Below, in pieces: positions 17,109 to 24,695 of a stretch of 39,319 bases of DNA. The notes beneath the pieces were generated by a model. The model was not told where the DNA came from. It was given only the letters and a program-made list of their open reading frames with translations, and ran no database searches. The DNA lies in the NCBI GenBank assembly GCA_944387035.1, contig CALXDJ010000064.1, positions 1-39,319 of the forward strand, given 5' to 3'. A program made the translations under genes and the position numbers. Numbering within the stretch: position 1 is the first letter of the stretch; each line of letters starts with the position of its first letter. The stretch is from an uncultured Oscillospiraceae bacterium (GTDB taxonomy: Bacteria > Bacillota > Clostridia > Oscillospirales > Oscillospiraceae).

Positions 17109-19046
17109 TTAGACTGCCACAGGAACCGGAGGCGGTGCCTGGCCGCTCAAGGTTCGGGCATTCTCCAAATAACGGTTGATGACATAGTACAGCTCGTCCC
17201 GGGGAAGCGCGTCCGAATTGATGGACTCCAGTTCCCGGGGCGGGGAGATCCGGACTTCCAGCTGTGATGCCAAGACGTCCAGGGCTGGAATTTCCTCCGT
17301 GCTGACGGCACCGGACTGAATAAGGCCTTCCGTCTGTTCCAGCTCGGAGAACATGTTCCAAAGTACCACCAGACGGACCCGATGATAGGCGGCCTGCTCC
17401 GCGGGAAGCCGGTCGGCATACTGAATGGCTTCGTGATAGACCATATGGAACTGGGAGAGCAGCTCGCTGAACAATCCTGGATCCACCGGCTGGCGCAGAC
17501 TGCGGCGAATAACGGCCCAGTAGGTGGACTGCAGCCGGAAGAGCTCCTGCAGGTTCCGGCGGAACTGGGGCTCCCGCCGGTTGGGCAGCAGGAAACGGTT
17601 GACCACCAGGACCAGCACCACTGCCATAGCCAGGTACAAAAGCCGCAGACCGATGGCGTCGGTTTCCTGTACGGTGAGGGTGGCCATGGTCAAGGCAAAC
17701 GCGGTGGAGAAGATGGGATGGACCCAGGTGCCGGGGGTGCAGCAGTACATCAGGGAGATCATGACGGAAGAGAAAAGGAATACTCCCGGCAGACCCGGCA
17801 GATACGGATAGACCAGATGGACCAGCAGGCAGCCGATGGCGGTACCCACAGGGCGGGTGACCATGCGGTGTGCACTTTCCTCATAGCTGGGCTGGAGGAG
17901 CAAAAAGGCGTGGAGTGGGAACCAGTACGTATGCTCAAATTCCCAAAGGTAGCTGATGGTGCAGCTGATGGTCATGATCACGGCCAGCCGGAGGGCGAAG
18001 CGCAGCTCAAAGCGGCTTAGAGAGAGCCGCTGGCGCAGATTTTCCCGGATGCTGGACCAGGAAACCTGACGCAGCAGCACTCCCAGATGGGGATTGAAGT
18101 CTTCCCGGCATAACAGCAGCAGGGTATGCAGGACGCTGCGGTAGAAAATGCGCAGCCGCCCCTGAGGCAGCTCCGTGTGCTGGAGCAGGGACTGGATTTC
18201 CTGGGCGAGGTGCTGGCGGGCCTCAGGCGTATGGGCCTGCTCCAGCTGACGCACCAGCTGGGCCAAGGTGTGCATGGTGGCAGAAAAATCCGGCGTTTTT
18301 TGGGCATACTGCCATGCCTCCTGATCAGTGACCAGATAGGATGCCCGCTGGAACAGCAAGGCAAAGAGGTGGTAAAACCGCTTTTGACGGTCTGGAACCC
18401 CAATGAGGTGCCGCCGGTCATATCCCATCCGGTGGAAGCTGCGGGAGAGGTCGTAGAGCTCTTTTCCGGCGGCTTTGCCGTCTCCTCCGTCGGCCAGATC
18501 GTCCAGCAGCTGGGAAAGGCGCAGCAGGCTGCGGGAGATCTGCCCCACCGGATCGGCAGAAATGTGGCTGATTTTGGCCTGGATGGCCAAGGCCGCTACC
18601 AGCAGCACACAGCAGCAGGCCACGGCGGTCAGCTGCGTCGGGAGCTGCTCCAATGTGGGAGGGCGCAGTTCCAGGAAGACGAATGTCATGGCGTACCCCA
18701 GGTGCCCCTTGGGCGTGAACTGGCTGCACCGCCAGAGAACCAGGAAAAACGGCACGGCAAAGTTCAGCAGGGCGCACAGCCAGACATTCAATCCTGCCGC
18801 AAAGGCCAGCAGGCACAGCAGCAGGGAGATCAGGTACATGGACAGGTAGTCGCCAAGGCGATTGGGTTCCTTGCGGCGCAGCTGGAATAAGGTGGTGGAG
18901 CCGGAGACCACCATGGCATACTCGCTGCCGAACAGGAAGATGACCAGCAGGAACTGGATCATGTAGAATAAAATGGTGGAAAAGGCGTTCCGCCACCGTT
19001 TTAAAAATAATTGGCCAAAGTCCCGGACTTTTTGAAGCCCTTTCAT
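17109..19046 (-). CDS. FUSC-family (fusaric acid resistance/aromatic acid exporter-like) membrane protein
   Basis: A 645-aa protein. The ATG at 19046 has GAGGTGG seven bases upstream; the in-frame TTG two codons earlier is too close to it. It has two blocks of transmembrane helices, about residues 15-170 and 350-480, separated by a long cytoplasmic helical region, with a further cytoplasmic helical domain at the end. This duplicated layout is that of YccS/YhcA-like FUSC proteins. The second block begins with FALRLAVIMTISCTISYLWE and contains VTRPVGTAIGCLLVHLVYPY, typical of the FUSC_2 domain. Members are thought to export aromatic acids or stabilise the envelope; the substrate here is not deducible. 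It is a single gene with its own promoter and a shared terminator. Confidence 0.8.
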   Translation of the reverse strand: MKGLQKVRDFGQLFLKRWRNAFSTILFYMIQFLLVIFLFGSEYAMVVSGSTTLFQLRRKEPNRLGDYLSMYLISLLLCLLAFAAGLNVWLCALLNFAVPFFLVLWRCSQFTPKGHLGYAMTFVFLELRPPTLEQLPTQLTAVACCCVLLVAALAIQAKISHISADPVGQISRSLLRLSQLLDDLADGGDGKAAGKELYDLSRSFHRMGYDRRHLIGVPDRQKRFYHLFALLFQRASYLVTDQEAWQYAQKTPDFSATMHTLAQLVRQLEQAHTPEARQHLAQEIQSLLQHTELPQGRLRIFYRSVLHTLLLLCREDFNPHLGVLLRQVSWSSIRENLRQRLSLSRFELRFALRLAVIMTISCTISYLWEFEHTYWFPLHAFLLLQPSYEESAHRMVTRPVGTAIGCLLVHLVYPYLPGLPGVFLFSSVMISLMYCCTPGTWVHPIFSTAFALTMATLTVQETDAIGLRLLYLAMAVVLVLVVNRFLLPNRREPQFRRNLQELFRLQSTYWAVIRRSLRQPVDPGLFSELLSQFHMVYHEAIQYADRLPAEQAAYHRVRLVVLWNMFSELEQTEGLIQSGAVSTEEIPALDVLASQLEVRISPPRELESINSDALPRDELYYVINRYLENARTLSGQAPPPVPVAV

Positions 19047-19107
19047 ACCCAATCCACCTCACTGCAAGGACCATTCCGGTTCGCGCCGGAAGGAAATTCT
19101 TTTTCCT

Positions 19108-19137
19108 ATTGTAGCGGTAAACTGCGCTTGGACGCAA
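19108..19137 (-). promoter_or_regulatory. Promoter of the FUSC gene
   Basis: On the minus strand TTGCGT (19137-19132), an 18-base spacer and TACAAT (19113-19108), 62 bases before the ATG. Confidence 0.45.
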
Positions 19138-19254
19138 GGGACAAAACTGGGGGAGGGGAAAACGGACGCAAATTCCGCATGTGGATGGTGGACAATACAT
19201 GCTTGACCGGGGCGGATTTGATTGCCGCAGGCCCGGCTGTTGTGTGCAACGATT

Positions 19255-19303
19255 GAAAAAAGACCGCCCCCGTCCCCGGAACTGGGGGACGGGGACGGGG
19301 GCG
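19255..19303 (-). terminator. Terminator after the exonuclease operon
   Basis: A perfect 13-bp GC stem (19265-19277 with 19291-19303) is followed on the minus strand by a run of six T residues at 19261-19256. It lies immediately after the exonuclease stop. Confidence 0.9.
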
Positions 19304-19307
19304 CCAA

Positions 19308-19880
19308 TCAGCGGTTTCGGGAGGGCCGGACCGTGCCGATTCGGATGAAATCGTAAGTTCTCATGAAGGGAGAGAGGGAGGCACCCGTGTCCATCAGGTG
19401 CAGCAGGATCTGACCGCATGCCCGGCTGTCGCTTCCAGCCTGGTGGTGGTCCAGCTCCAGATGGAGATACTGGCAGAGGGTGTCCAGCCGGTGATTGGGA
19501 AGCTGCGGCAGCAGGCGGCGGCTCATCTGGCAGGTGCAGGCATAGGGCACCTGACGATGGAAGAAGATGCCGTAATCCCGCAGGCAGCGCCCCAGCACGG
19601 AAAGATCAAAGGGAGCATTATGGGCCACCAGCAGGCCGCTGTCCAGAATGGGACCAATGGTTTCCCAAAGCACCGGAAAGGTGGGGGATTGGGCGACCAT
19701 TTCCGCAGTAATGCCGGTGAGGGCTGTGTGAAAGGGGGCAAACTCCGTCTCGGGATTGACAAGAAAGGCATATTCCTCGGCAATGGCACCGGATTCGATG
19801 ACGGTAATGCCGATGGCGCTGATCCGGTCATTGGCGTAATTGGGTGTTTCTACGTCGAAGGCGATGTACCTCTGGCTCAT
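19308..19880 (-). CDS. DnaQ-like (DEDDh) 3'-5' exonuclease
   Basis: A 190-aa protein of the DNA polymerase III epsilon/exonuclease family, cytoplasmic, expected to remove nucleotides from 3' ends of DNA or RNA with two metal ions. ExoI: YIAFDVETPN, with D and E near residues 9-11. ExoII: LVAHNAPFD. ExoIII: HQAGSDSRAC, giving the catalytic H and D. All four acidic residues and the histidine are therefore present. The ATG at 19880 is used; a TTG one codon earlier is possible. It follows the NIF3-insert-like gene by 14 bases, with AGGAGG in the gap, so the two form an operon that ends at a strong terminator. It lacks polymerase or helicase domains, so a stand-alone repair or RNA-processing role is more likely than replication proofreading. 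Confidence 0.88.
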   Translation of the reverse strand: MSQRYIAFDVETPNYANDRISAIGITVIESGAIAEEYAFLVNPETEFAPFHTALTGITAEMVAQSPTFPVLWETIGPILDSGLLVAHNAPFDLSVLGRCLRDYGIFFHRQVPYACTCQMSRRLLPQLPNHRLDTLCQYLHLELDHHQAGSDSRACGQILLHLMDTGASLSPFMRTYDFIRIGTVRPSRNR

Positions 19881-19894
19881 CAATCTGTGGCCTC

Positions 19895-20251
19895 CTAAAA
19901 GACTTCTGCGGCAGGGATATCCGTGCCCACAGCCAGCAGGGGAATGACGTGAATGACCGGTTCCTCATAGGGATGTACCCGCCGGATGGCGCCTAGAGTT
20001 TCCTCCAGGCGCGAGGACTGGCAGGTGACTTCCACCTTCAGTTCCGGTGCCGTGCAAAGCTGGTTGACCTGACCAAGATACGGGGCAGCTTCCGGCAGCG
20101 GCCTCCAGCAGCCGGTAACGGGGGAGTAGGACAGGCAGTGATCATAATTGCCGATATGACCGGCATCCACCTGGGCCAGAGCTTCCTGCAAGGCGGACAG
20201 GTGGGATGCAGGGAGAAAGATTTCCAGCTTGCAGTAGGGAAAATTCAGCAT
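19895..20251 (-). CDS. Stand-alone NIF3 insert-like (PII/CutA-fold) protein
   Basis: A 118-aa protein. It matches the small domain inserted in YqfO/NIF3 proteins, which also occurs alone: YCKLEIFLPASHLSALQEAL, DAGHIGNYDHCLSYSPVTGC, and the end IRRVHPYEEPVIHVIPL. The HIGNYDHC and HPYEEP motifs are the signature of this group. The fold resembles PII and CutA; the function is not established, although a regulatory ligand- or metal-binding role is often assumed. The ATG at 20251 has AAAGGAG nine bases upstream. It is the first gene of a two-gene operon with the exonuclease. Confidence 0.8.
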   Translation of the reverse strand: MLNFPYCKLEIFLPASHLSALQEALAQVDAGHIGNYDHCLSYSPVTGCWRPLPEAAPYLGQVNQLCTAPELKVEVTCQSSRLEETLGAIRRVHPYEEPVIHVIPLLAVGTDIPAAEVF

Positions 20252-20375
20252 GGGCGGGGACTCCTTTCTGCCGGTGCGGTCTGAATGGCAGTATATGAGA
20301 ACAGGGGGAAGCGAAGGGATATGTTGTCATTTTACCATATTGAGCATAGCTGGGAAAGAGCGGCTGGCTGCGGGG

Positions 20376-21026
20376 TCAGGCAAAGTACCGCTCAGCAAAG
20401 CGCTTGAGGGGGCGGTTGACCTGTCTGGCAGTCAACCCTACGAAGATAGCGGCAGCGACCGTGCCTTCCCGCACGCCGACCAGTGTTCCAAGGAACAACA
20501 GCGACAGTACCGCGGCGGTGGTGACCAATGTGAGATCCATGCCCACCTTGGCATTGGCAAATTTTACGGGAAATACCTTGCAGATGGCCAGGACCATTCC
20601 CTCACCGGCCAGGGTGACCACATTGGCTGTGACTTCAAAACTCACGCCGATTCCCACCAGCAAAATGCCGCACACGCACAGCATCCACTGAGTGAGATAG
20701 GAGGAACAGGTGATGTCCTGCAGGACCCAGACGCTGAAATCGGTAAGAAAACCGAAAGCCAGGGCCACGGGCAGCTGGATGAGCTGGATGGGATCGTACT
20801 GGCGGCGCAGAAGCAGAATCTGCAGTAAAATCAGGGTGGAGTTTAGCAGGACTGAGGCAATCCCCACGCTTAAAGGTGTAAATTGGCTGAGCACAAAGGG
20901 CAGACTGGAAACCGGAGAGGTTCCCAGTTCCGCCTTAATGGAACAGGCAATGCCGAAGGACATGATGAGCAGTCCCACACAGAGCATTCCATAACGCTTG
21001 AGCTGTGTATGGAGCGTGGTTTCCAT
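20376..21026 (-). CDS. YczE/YitT-like membrane protein (DUF6198 type)
   Basis: A 216-aa protein with about five to six membrane helices, starting with MLCVGLLIMSFGIACSIKAE followed by LGTSPVSSLPF. This LGTSP motif after the first helix is typical of the YczE/YyaS family. Function is unknown; some members sit next to regulators and are thought to be transporters or channels. The ATG at 21026 overlaps the marR stop by one base (TAATG) and AAAGGAGG precedes it, so both are translated from one message. This is a MarR-controlled membrane protein pair, a common arrangement for efflux or stress proteins. The longer frame upstream is not needed. Confidence 0.8.
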   Translation of the reverse strand: METTLHTQLKRYGMLCVGLLIMSFGIACSIKAELGTSPVSSLPFVLSQFTPLSVGIASVLLNSTLILLQILLLRRQYDPIQLIQLPVALAFGFLTDFSVWVLQDITCSSYLTQWMLCVCGILLVGIGVSFEVTANVVTLAGEGMVLAICKVFPVKFANAKVGMDLTLVTTAAVLSLLFLGTLVGVREGTVAAAIFVGLTARQVNRPLKRFAERYFA

Positions 21027-21457
21027 TACTCCGCCTCCTTTCCGGTGGGGGCGAGGGAAGCACACACCGTTTCCAGCAAGGCGGTCAGCTGTGCCAGTTC
21101 CTGAGGCGTCAGCTGTCCAGCTGCCTGGGCATCCGCCTGGCGGAAGATTTCTTCCATCTGTTGCGCCAGATCCCGACCCTGGGGCGTCAGGGAGACATAG
21201 AGAGAGCGGCGGTTCCCGTCCCGCTGGGACCGGCAGACCAGCCCGTCCCGCTCCATCCGGGAGAGAATACTGCCTACAGTAGCCTGCTCAATTTCACAAT
21301 TTTCCGCGATTGCCTTTTGGTTGCACTCCCCGTGCAGCAGCAGGCACTCTAAAATTTTCGGCTGCCCCGGGGAAAGTCCAATCGCGGCGGCCTGACTCAA
21401 AATCAGACGATTGATATGGGCGTGGGTTTTCATCAGCAGGTAGTGCAGGGACTCCAT
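21026..21457 (-). CDS. MarR-family transcriptional regulator
   Basis: A 143-aa protein. The ATG at 21457 has TTGGAGG upstream; the longer frame would run through the promoter. A winged helix-turn-helix is clear: LSPGQPKILECLLLHGECNQ, KAIAENCEIEQATVGSILSR, then the wing RMERDGLVCRSQRDGNRRS and LTPQGRDL. These are the standard MarR elements. A long inverted repeat overlaps its promoter (21471-21505), so it probably represses its own operon, which includes the downstream membrane protein. Ligand unknown. One cysteine (C in NCEIE) lies in the recognition region, and redox sensing cannot be judged. Confidence 0.9.
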   Translation of the reverse strand: MESLHYLLMKTHAHINRLILSQAAAIGLSPGQPKILECLLLHGECNQKAIAENCEIEQATVGSILSRMERDGLVCRSQRDGNRRSLYVSLTPQGRDLAQQMEEIFRQADAQAAGQLTPQELAQLTALLETVCASLAPTGKEAE

Positions 21458-21470
21458 GTTGCATCCTCCA

Positions 21471-21505
21471 ATAATAAGCATTCTTATTGTACAAATGCTT
21501 ATTAT
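21471..21505. promoter_or_regulatory. MarR operator, perfect 12-bp inverted repeat
   Basis: ATAATAAGCATT (21471-21482) and AATGCTTATTAT (21494-21505) are perfect inverted arms with 11 bases between. It overlaps the -10 and start region of the marR promoter. Confidence 0.8.
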
Positions 21506-21528
21506 ACGGAAACGCCGGGACAAGTCAA
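21501..21528 (-). promoter_or_regulatory. marR promoter
   Basis: On the minus strand TTGACT (21528-21523), a 16-base spacer and a consensus TATAAT (21506-21501). Confidence 0.8.
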
Positions 21529-21586
21529 GAAAAAGTTTCCAGGTATTTGCTGCGGCCCAATGAAAAAGGGGGCGGGCTCAAAATGG

Positions 21587-21624
21587 GAAAAGCGACGCCG
21601 TCTTATAAAACGGCGTCGCTTTTA
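21587..21624. terminator. Terminator between the NifX-like operon and the marR promoter
   Basis: AGCGACGCCGT (21591-21601) pairs perfectly with ACGGCGTCGCT (21610-21620), with an 8-base loop and T runs on both strands. It ends the five-gene operon on the minus strand. Confidence 0.85.
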
Positions 21625-21642
21625 CGGCGGTGGAACGGGAAG

Positions 21643-21999
21643 TTATTCTCCGCACTCCCCGGCGTGCTGATGCTCATGGCAGATGGAGCCGGTGGACTCC
21701 AGTTCGCCCCGCAGATAGGCTTCCACGGCGGCACGGGCGTCGCCCTGAGCGCCTACGATGACCTCTACATTGCGCTCGTTGAAGATCTCCACAGCGCCGC
21801 CGCCCATTCCGCCGGCGATGATGGCCTCCACGCCGCGGTCGGCCAGGAAGTTGGGCAGGAAGCCGGGACGGTGACCGGGATTGGGAACCCGCTCCTCACC
21901 AGTGACGGCACCGTCGGCGGTGTCAAAAATCAGAAAGTCCTCACAATGGCCGAAATGGCCGGAAACCGTGTTTCCCATAGCAGCAACAGCAATTTTCAT
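21643..21999 (-). CDS. NifX/NifB-like dinitrogenase iron-molybdenum cofactor family protein with Cys/His tail
   Basis: A 118-aa protein. The ATG at 21999 has AAAAAGGAGTG upstream. It begins MKIAVAAMGNTVSGHFGHCE, the GHFGHC motif of the dinitrogenase iron-molybdenum cofactor (NifX/NafY/orange-protein) family, continues with HRPGFLPNFL and ends in IIAGGMGGGAVEIFNERNVE and a glycine-rich core. Family members bind iron-sulfur or molybdenum-containing clusters. After the domain there is a short tail with CHEHQHAGEC, which looks able to bind metal. It is the last gene of the operon, 60 bases after the second MinD-type ATPase gene. No nitrogenase genes are present, so the cluster it carries is likely not for nitrogenase. 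Confidence 0.88.
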   Translation of the reverse strand: MKIAVAAMGNTVSGHFGHCEDFLIFDTADGAVTGEERVPNPGHRPGFLPNFLADRGVEAIIAGGMGGGAVEIFNERNVEVIVGAQGDARAAVEAYLRGELESTGSICHEHQHAGECGE

Positions 22000-22059
22000 G
22001 ATCGTACACTCCTTTTTATGTTGCACCGGCGGAATCGGCCGCCGGTATGAATGGACAGG

Positions 22060-22926
22060 TTATGGGGATGCAAGCAGACGCATGGTGGACGCATAGACCT
22101 GGCGCAGGGCGCAGGAAGCCGGGCAGTCCACTTCTGCCAGAGAGCGGCCCTGGTTGATGGCCTCTCCTGCGGCGGGATCGTAGGGGATCCGGCCGGTAAA
22201 GGGAATTTCCCGGGCGTGACAAAATGCTTCAATGGCGGCGGTGTTTTCCGGGCTGGTGTCCCACTTGTTGACGCACACGGCCAGCTGGGTCTGAAGCGTG
22301 GAGGCGGTGGTCACCAGCCGCTCCAGGTCATGCAGGCCGGATACTGAGGGTTCCGCTACCACCAGAACCAGGTCCATGCCGCTGACGGAGGAGATAACGG
22401 GGCAGCCAATGCCGGGAGAACCGTCAATGATGGCGACGTCCGTCTCCGGCGCATGCTGGAACAGCGCCAGCTTTACCGCGGTGACCAGCTTGCCGGAATT
22501 GCCACGGCCCATACGCAGCTCCGCGGTGGAGAACACCCGATCCCCGGAATAGAGCCGCTGCTGGCCTGCCTCGTCTGCTGTCAAAGTCACCGCCCCGGCA
22601 GGGCAGGTCAGGGCGCATACGCCGCAGCCTTCACAGGCATAGTCCACGACCTGGAAGGCATTGGCTTCCTGCGTGATGGCGTGAAACCGGCAGGCCTGGG
22701 CACAAGCGCCGCAGCGGGTACACAGGGCCGGATCAATCTGCGCTTTCTCACCGCCCCAAAAGGTTGTGGACTGCGGCGGAGTATCCGGCTGGAGAATCAG
22801 ATGCAGATTGGGGGCGTCCACATCGCAGTCCGCTGCGGCCCGGGTGTTGGAGAATGCGGCAAAAGCCGCTGCGGTGGTGGTTTTTCCTGTACCGCCCTTG
22901 CCGCTTAAAATCAACAGACGCTTCAT
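22060..22926 (-). CDS. MinD-type P-loop ATPase with inserted double [4Fe-4S] ferredoxin domain (second copy)
   Basis: A 288-aa protein. The deviant Walker A motif is KGGTGKTT (residues 9-16), then DCDVDAPN. Between about residues 60 and 115 there is a ferredoxin insert with two clusters: CTRCGACAQACRFHAI and CEGCGVCALTCPAGAV. The Walker-B-like region is IIDGSPGIGCPVISS, followed by VLVVAEPSVSGLHDLERL. This is COG1149-type architecture. Such ATPases are found in gene clusters for NifX-like metal-cluster proteins and probably help insert or transfer clusters. The ATG overlaps the stop of the previous gene (ATGA), so translation is coupled. It shares the same architecture with its neighbour but is clearly diverged, so the two may form a heterodimer. 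Confidence 0.9.
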   Translation of the reverse strand: MKRLLILSGKGGTGKTTTAAAFAAFSNTRAAADCDVDAPNLHLILQPDTPPQSTTFWGGEKAQIDPALCTRCGACAQACRFHAITQEANAFQVVDYACEGCGVCALTCPAGAVTLTADEAGQQRLYSGDRVFSTAELRMGRGNSGKLVTAVKLALFQHAPETDVAIIDGSPGIGCPVISSVSGMDLVLVVAEPSVSGLHDLERLVTTASTLQTQLAVCVNKWDTSPENTAAIEAFCHAREIPFTGRIPYDPAAGEAINQGRSLAEVDCPASCALRQVYASTMRLLASP

Positions 22927-23759
22927 GTGTACCACCCCGCAATTCGATTCAACAGTGTGGAAAATAGCTGGGAAGCTGCCGGAACGGTTTCACAGGCGAC
23001 TTCCCCCCGGGCGGTTTGCTGCGCCAGCTGCGGCTGATAGGGGATCCGGCCCAGGATGGGCAAATTCCGGTCACGGCAGAAGGCTTCCAACGGTGCATAT
23101 GGCTCCGTTTCCTTATTGATGACCACGCCGCAGGGTTTGCCCAGCAGGGTGACCAGCCGGTAGACCATGTCCAGATTGTGCAGGCCGAAGGCAGTGGGTT
23201 CCGCCACCAGCAGGCAGCGGTCGGCTGCTGCCGCACTCTCCAGAACCGGACAGGCGCTGCCGGGCGGGCAGTCGATCACAGTGAGGGGAGCGTCATTCCC
23301 GCCTTGCGCCAAGGCGGCCCGGATCACCGGAACGCCGGAGGCCTCGCCGGGATTGAGAATCCCGGTAATCACCCGGACGCCGCCCCGGCGCCCTTGCTCC
23401 AGGGTTCCGATGGGATGGGGGACCTCCCGGACGGCATCATGGGGACAGACCATGGAGCAGGCGCCGCAGGCGTGACAGACCTCGGGAAAGACCATGGGGC
23501 GTTCCTTGAGATAGACCAGTGCGTGGAACCGGCAGGCGTTGATACATGCCCGGCAGCCATTGCACCGGGATGTGTCAAATTCCGGCAGAAGGGTGGAAAC
23601 AGGGGTGACGGTTTCTATTTCCGGTTTGAGAAACAGCTGCCCGTTGGGCTCCTCCACATCGCAGTCGATGTAAACCGCCTGCTTGGCGGTGACCGCCAGA
23701 TTGACTGCCACCAAGGTTTTTCCGGCACCGCCCTTGCCGCTTAAAACTGCCAGCTTCAT
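22923..23759 (-). CDS. MinD-type P-loop ATPase with inserted double [4Fe-4S] ferredoxin domain (first copy)
   Basis: A 278-aa protein beginning MKLAVLSGKGGAGKTLVAVN, with Walker A KGGAGKT at residues 9-15, then IDCDVEEPNG. The ferredoxin insert carries CNGCRACINACRFHAL and CHACGACSMVCPHDAV (two [4Fe-4S] sites). The nucleotide-binding end includes VIDCPPGSACPVLES and LLVAEPTAFGLHNLDMV. It is homologous to the next gene and to the paired MinD-like ATPases of orange-protein clusters in sulfate reducers. Its start overlaps the upstream NifX-like stop by four bases and its stop overlaps the next start by four bases. An upstream extension of the frame (to 23912) is antisense-like and rejected. Confidence 0.9.
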   Translation of the reverse strand: MKLAVLSGKGGAGKTLVAVNLAVTAKQAVYIDCDVEEPNGQLFLKPEIETVTPVSTLLPEFDTSRCNGCRACINACRFHALVYLKERPMVFPEVCHACGACSMVCPHDAVREVPHPIGTLEQGRRGGVRVITGILNPGEASGVPVIRAALAQGGNDAPLTVIDCPPGSACPVLESAAAADRCLLVAEPTAFGLHNLDMVYRLVTLLGKPCGVVINKETEPYAPLEAFCRDRNLPILGRIPYQPQLAQQTARGEVACETVPAASQLFSTLLNRIAGWYT

Positions 23760-24115
23760 CCCGAAATCCCGTGAAAGCCCGCGTGGAAGTGGGTCAGCTC
23801 CGGCAGCTTGTCCATTGCCAGAGCAGCGAGATTTGCCGCGGCGTCGCCTTCCAGCGCCTTGCGGATGGAGATTCCGGCTGCCTGGAATACCTTGGCGGCG
23901 TTCTCCCCACAACGGACCGTGATGAGCACCTCGGCGCCGCTGTCTACCACAAACTGGGCGGCCTGGAGGCCTGCGCCGCTGTCTGCCTGGGCGGCGGGAT
24001 TCTCCAGACTGCGGCTTTCACCGGTCACGGTATCATGCAGCAGAAAAAACGGCGCCCGGGCAAAGGACGGGCAGACGCTGCGCTGGTCTTCATCCAGCGG
24101 AAGCATGATTTTCAT
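23756..24115 (-). CDS. NifX-like dinitrogenase iron-molybdenum cofactor family protein
   Basis: A 119-aa protein, the first of two NifX-like members of the operon. It begins MKIMLPLDEDQRSVCPSFAR, then FFLLHDTVTGESRSLENPA and AAQFVVDSGAEVLITVRCGE with NAAKVFQAAGI. This is the usual fold of the iron-molybdenum cofactor-binding family, but the GHFGHC motif of the last gene is replaced by CPSFARAPFF, so its cluster may be ligated differently. It ends with a His-containing tail (HFHAGFHG). Overlaps of four bases (ATGA) occur at both ends, with the DUF134 gene and with the MinD-type gene. Confidence 0.85.
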   Translation of the reverse strand: MKIMLPLDEDQRSVCPSFARAPFFLLHDTVTGESRSLENPAAQADSGAGLQAAQFVVDSGAEVLITVRCGENAAKVFQAAGISIRKALEGDAAANLAALAMDKLPELTHFHAGFHGISG

Positions 24116-24495
24116 ATGGCATGTTCCTCCTCTTGTTGTTGTGTATCAGGACGGCACCGGTGACGGCGGCAGCCGCCGCATCCGCAGGTGGATTCCTGCC
24201 CGTCGCACAGGCGGTAATCCCCGCCTTCAATCCGCAGGGGGCGGCCGTCCACCAGGACCAGGGCCAGCTTTTTCCGTGCGGAGGTGTAGATCTGCTGCAC
24301 TGTGGTGCGTGCCACATGCATGTATGCGCTGCACTCCTCCTGGGAGAAGCCTTCTTTGTCAATCAGGCGGATGGATTCGTATTCATCCACCGTCAGGACC
24401 ACCGCCTGGGCTGCCGGCTGGATTCCGCAGGCCGGGACAAACTCGCTGATCTTGGGAAGACAGCAGACCTTTCGGCATTTTCTGGGACGGGGCAT
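24112..24495 (-). CDS. DUF134-family DNA-binding protein
   Basis: A 127-aa protein starting MPRPRKCRKVCCLPKISEFV, the signature start of DUF134, followed by a helix-turn-helix of sigma-70 region-4 style: LTVDEYESIRLIDKEGFSQE, ECSAYMHVARTTVQQIYTSA, RKKLALVLVDGRPLRI. The C-terminus is cysteine-rich (STCGCGGCRRHRC), suggesting metal or cluster binding. DUF134 proteins are poorly studied but occur with NifX/MinD operons. The ATG at 24495 has GGAGG upstream; the longer frame would run through the promoter. It is the first gene of the five-gene operon, and two palindromic sites flank its promoter, so it is a candidate autoregulator. Confidence 0.88.
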   Translation of the reverse strand: MPRPRKCRKVCCLPKISEFVPACGIQPAAQAVVLTVDEYESIRLIDKEGFSQEECSAYMHVARTTVQQIYTSARKKLALVLVDGRPLRIEGGDYRLCDGQESTCGCGGCRRHRCRPDTQQQEEEHAI

Positions 24496-24528
24496 GGGCG
24501 GGCCTCCTTGTGTGGAATCAAGTGATTT

Positions 24529-24581
24529 TTGACATATGCCAGATTCAGGTTCAGCATACACCTGTTTTTGGCATATGTCAA
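24529..24581 (-). promoter_or_regulatory. Promoter of the DUF134/NifX/MinD operon with two palindromic operator sites
   Basis: On the minus strand TTGACA (24581-24576), a 17-base spacer and TATGCT (24558-24553). TTGACATATGCCA (24529-24541) and TGGCATATGTCAA (24569-24581) are perfect inverted repeats 27 bases apart. Each is itself nearly palindromic around CATATG. One site covers the -35; the other lies just past the start site, before the ATG at 24495. Confidence 0.8.
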
Positions 24582-24612
24582 GAACTGGTGAAAAAACTTC
24601 CCGGGCGGGGCG

Positions 24613-24641
24613 TTGTACCGGGGGGAAAAATACGGTATAAT
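24613..24641 (+). promoter_or_regulatory. Promoter of the RNA methyltransferase gene
   Basis: TTGTAC (24613-24618), a 17-base spacer and a consensus TATAAT (24636-24641), 55 bases before the ATG. Confidence 0.75.
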
Positions 24642-24695
24642 GAATGCAATTCGCCCCGCGGACGATCCGGGCGGCGACGGACGAGAGGTTACAGT

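Noticed and set aside
21643-24115. Nitrogen fixation genes
   Set aside because: NifX-like proteins occur, but no nifHDK, nifB or nifE/N is present, so a nitrogenase role is not supported.
24529-24558. A plus-strand promoter using the TTGACA at 24529
   Set aside because: No acceptable -10 lies 16-18 bases downstream on the plus strand; the consensus TATAAT promoter at 24613-24641 explains the plus-strand gene better.
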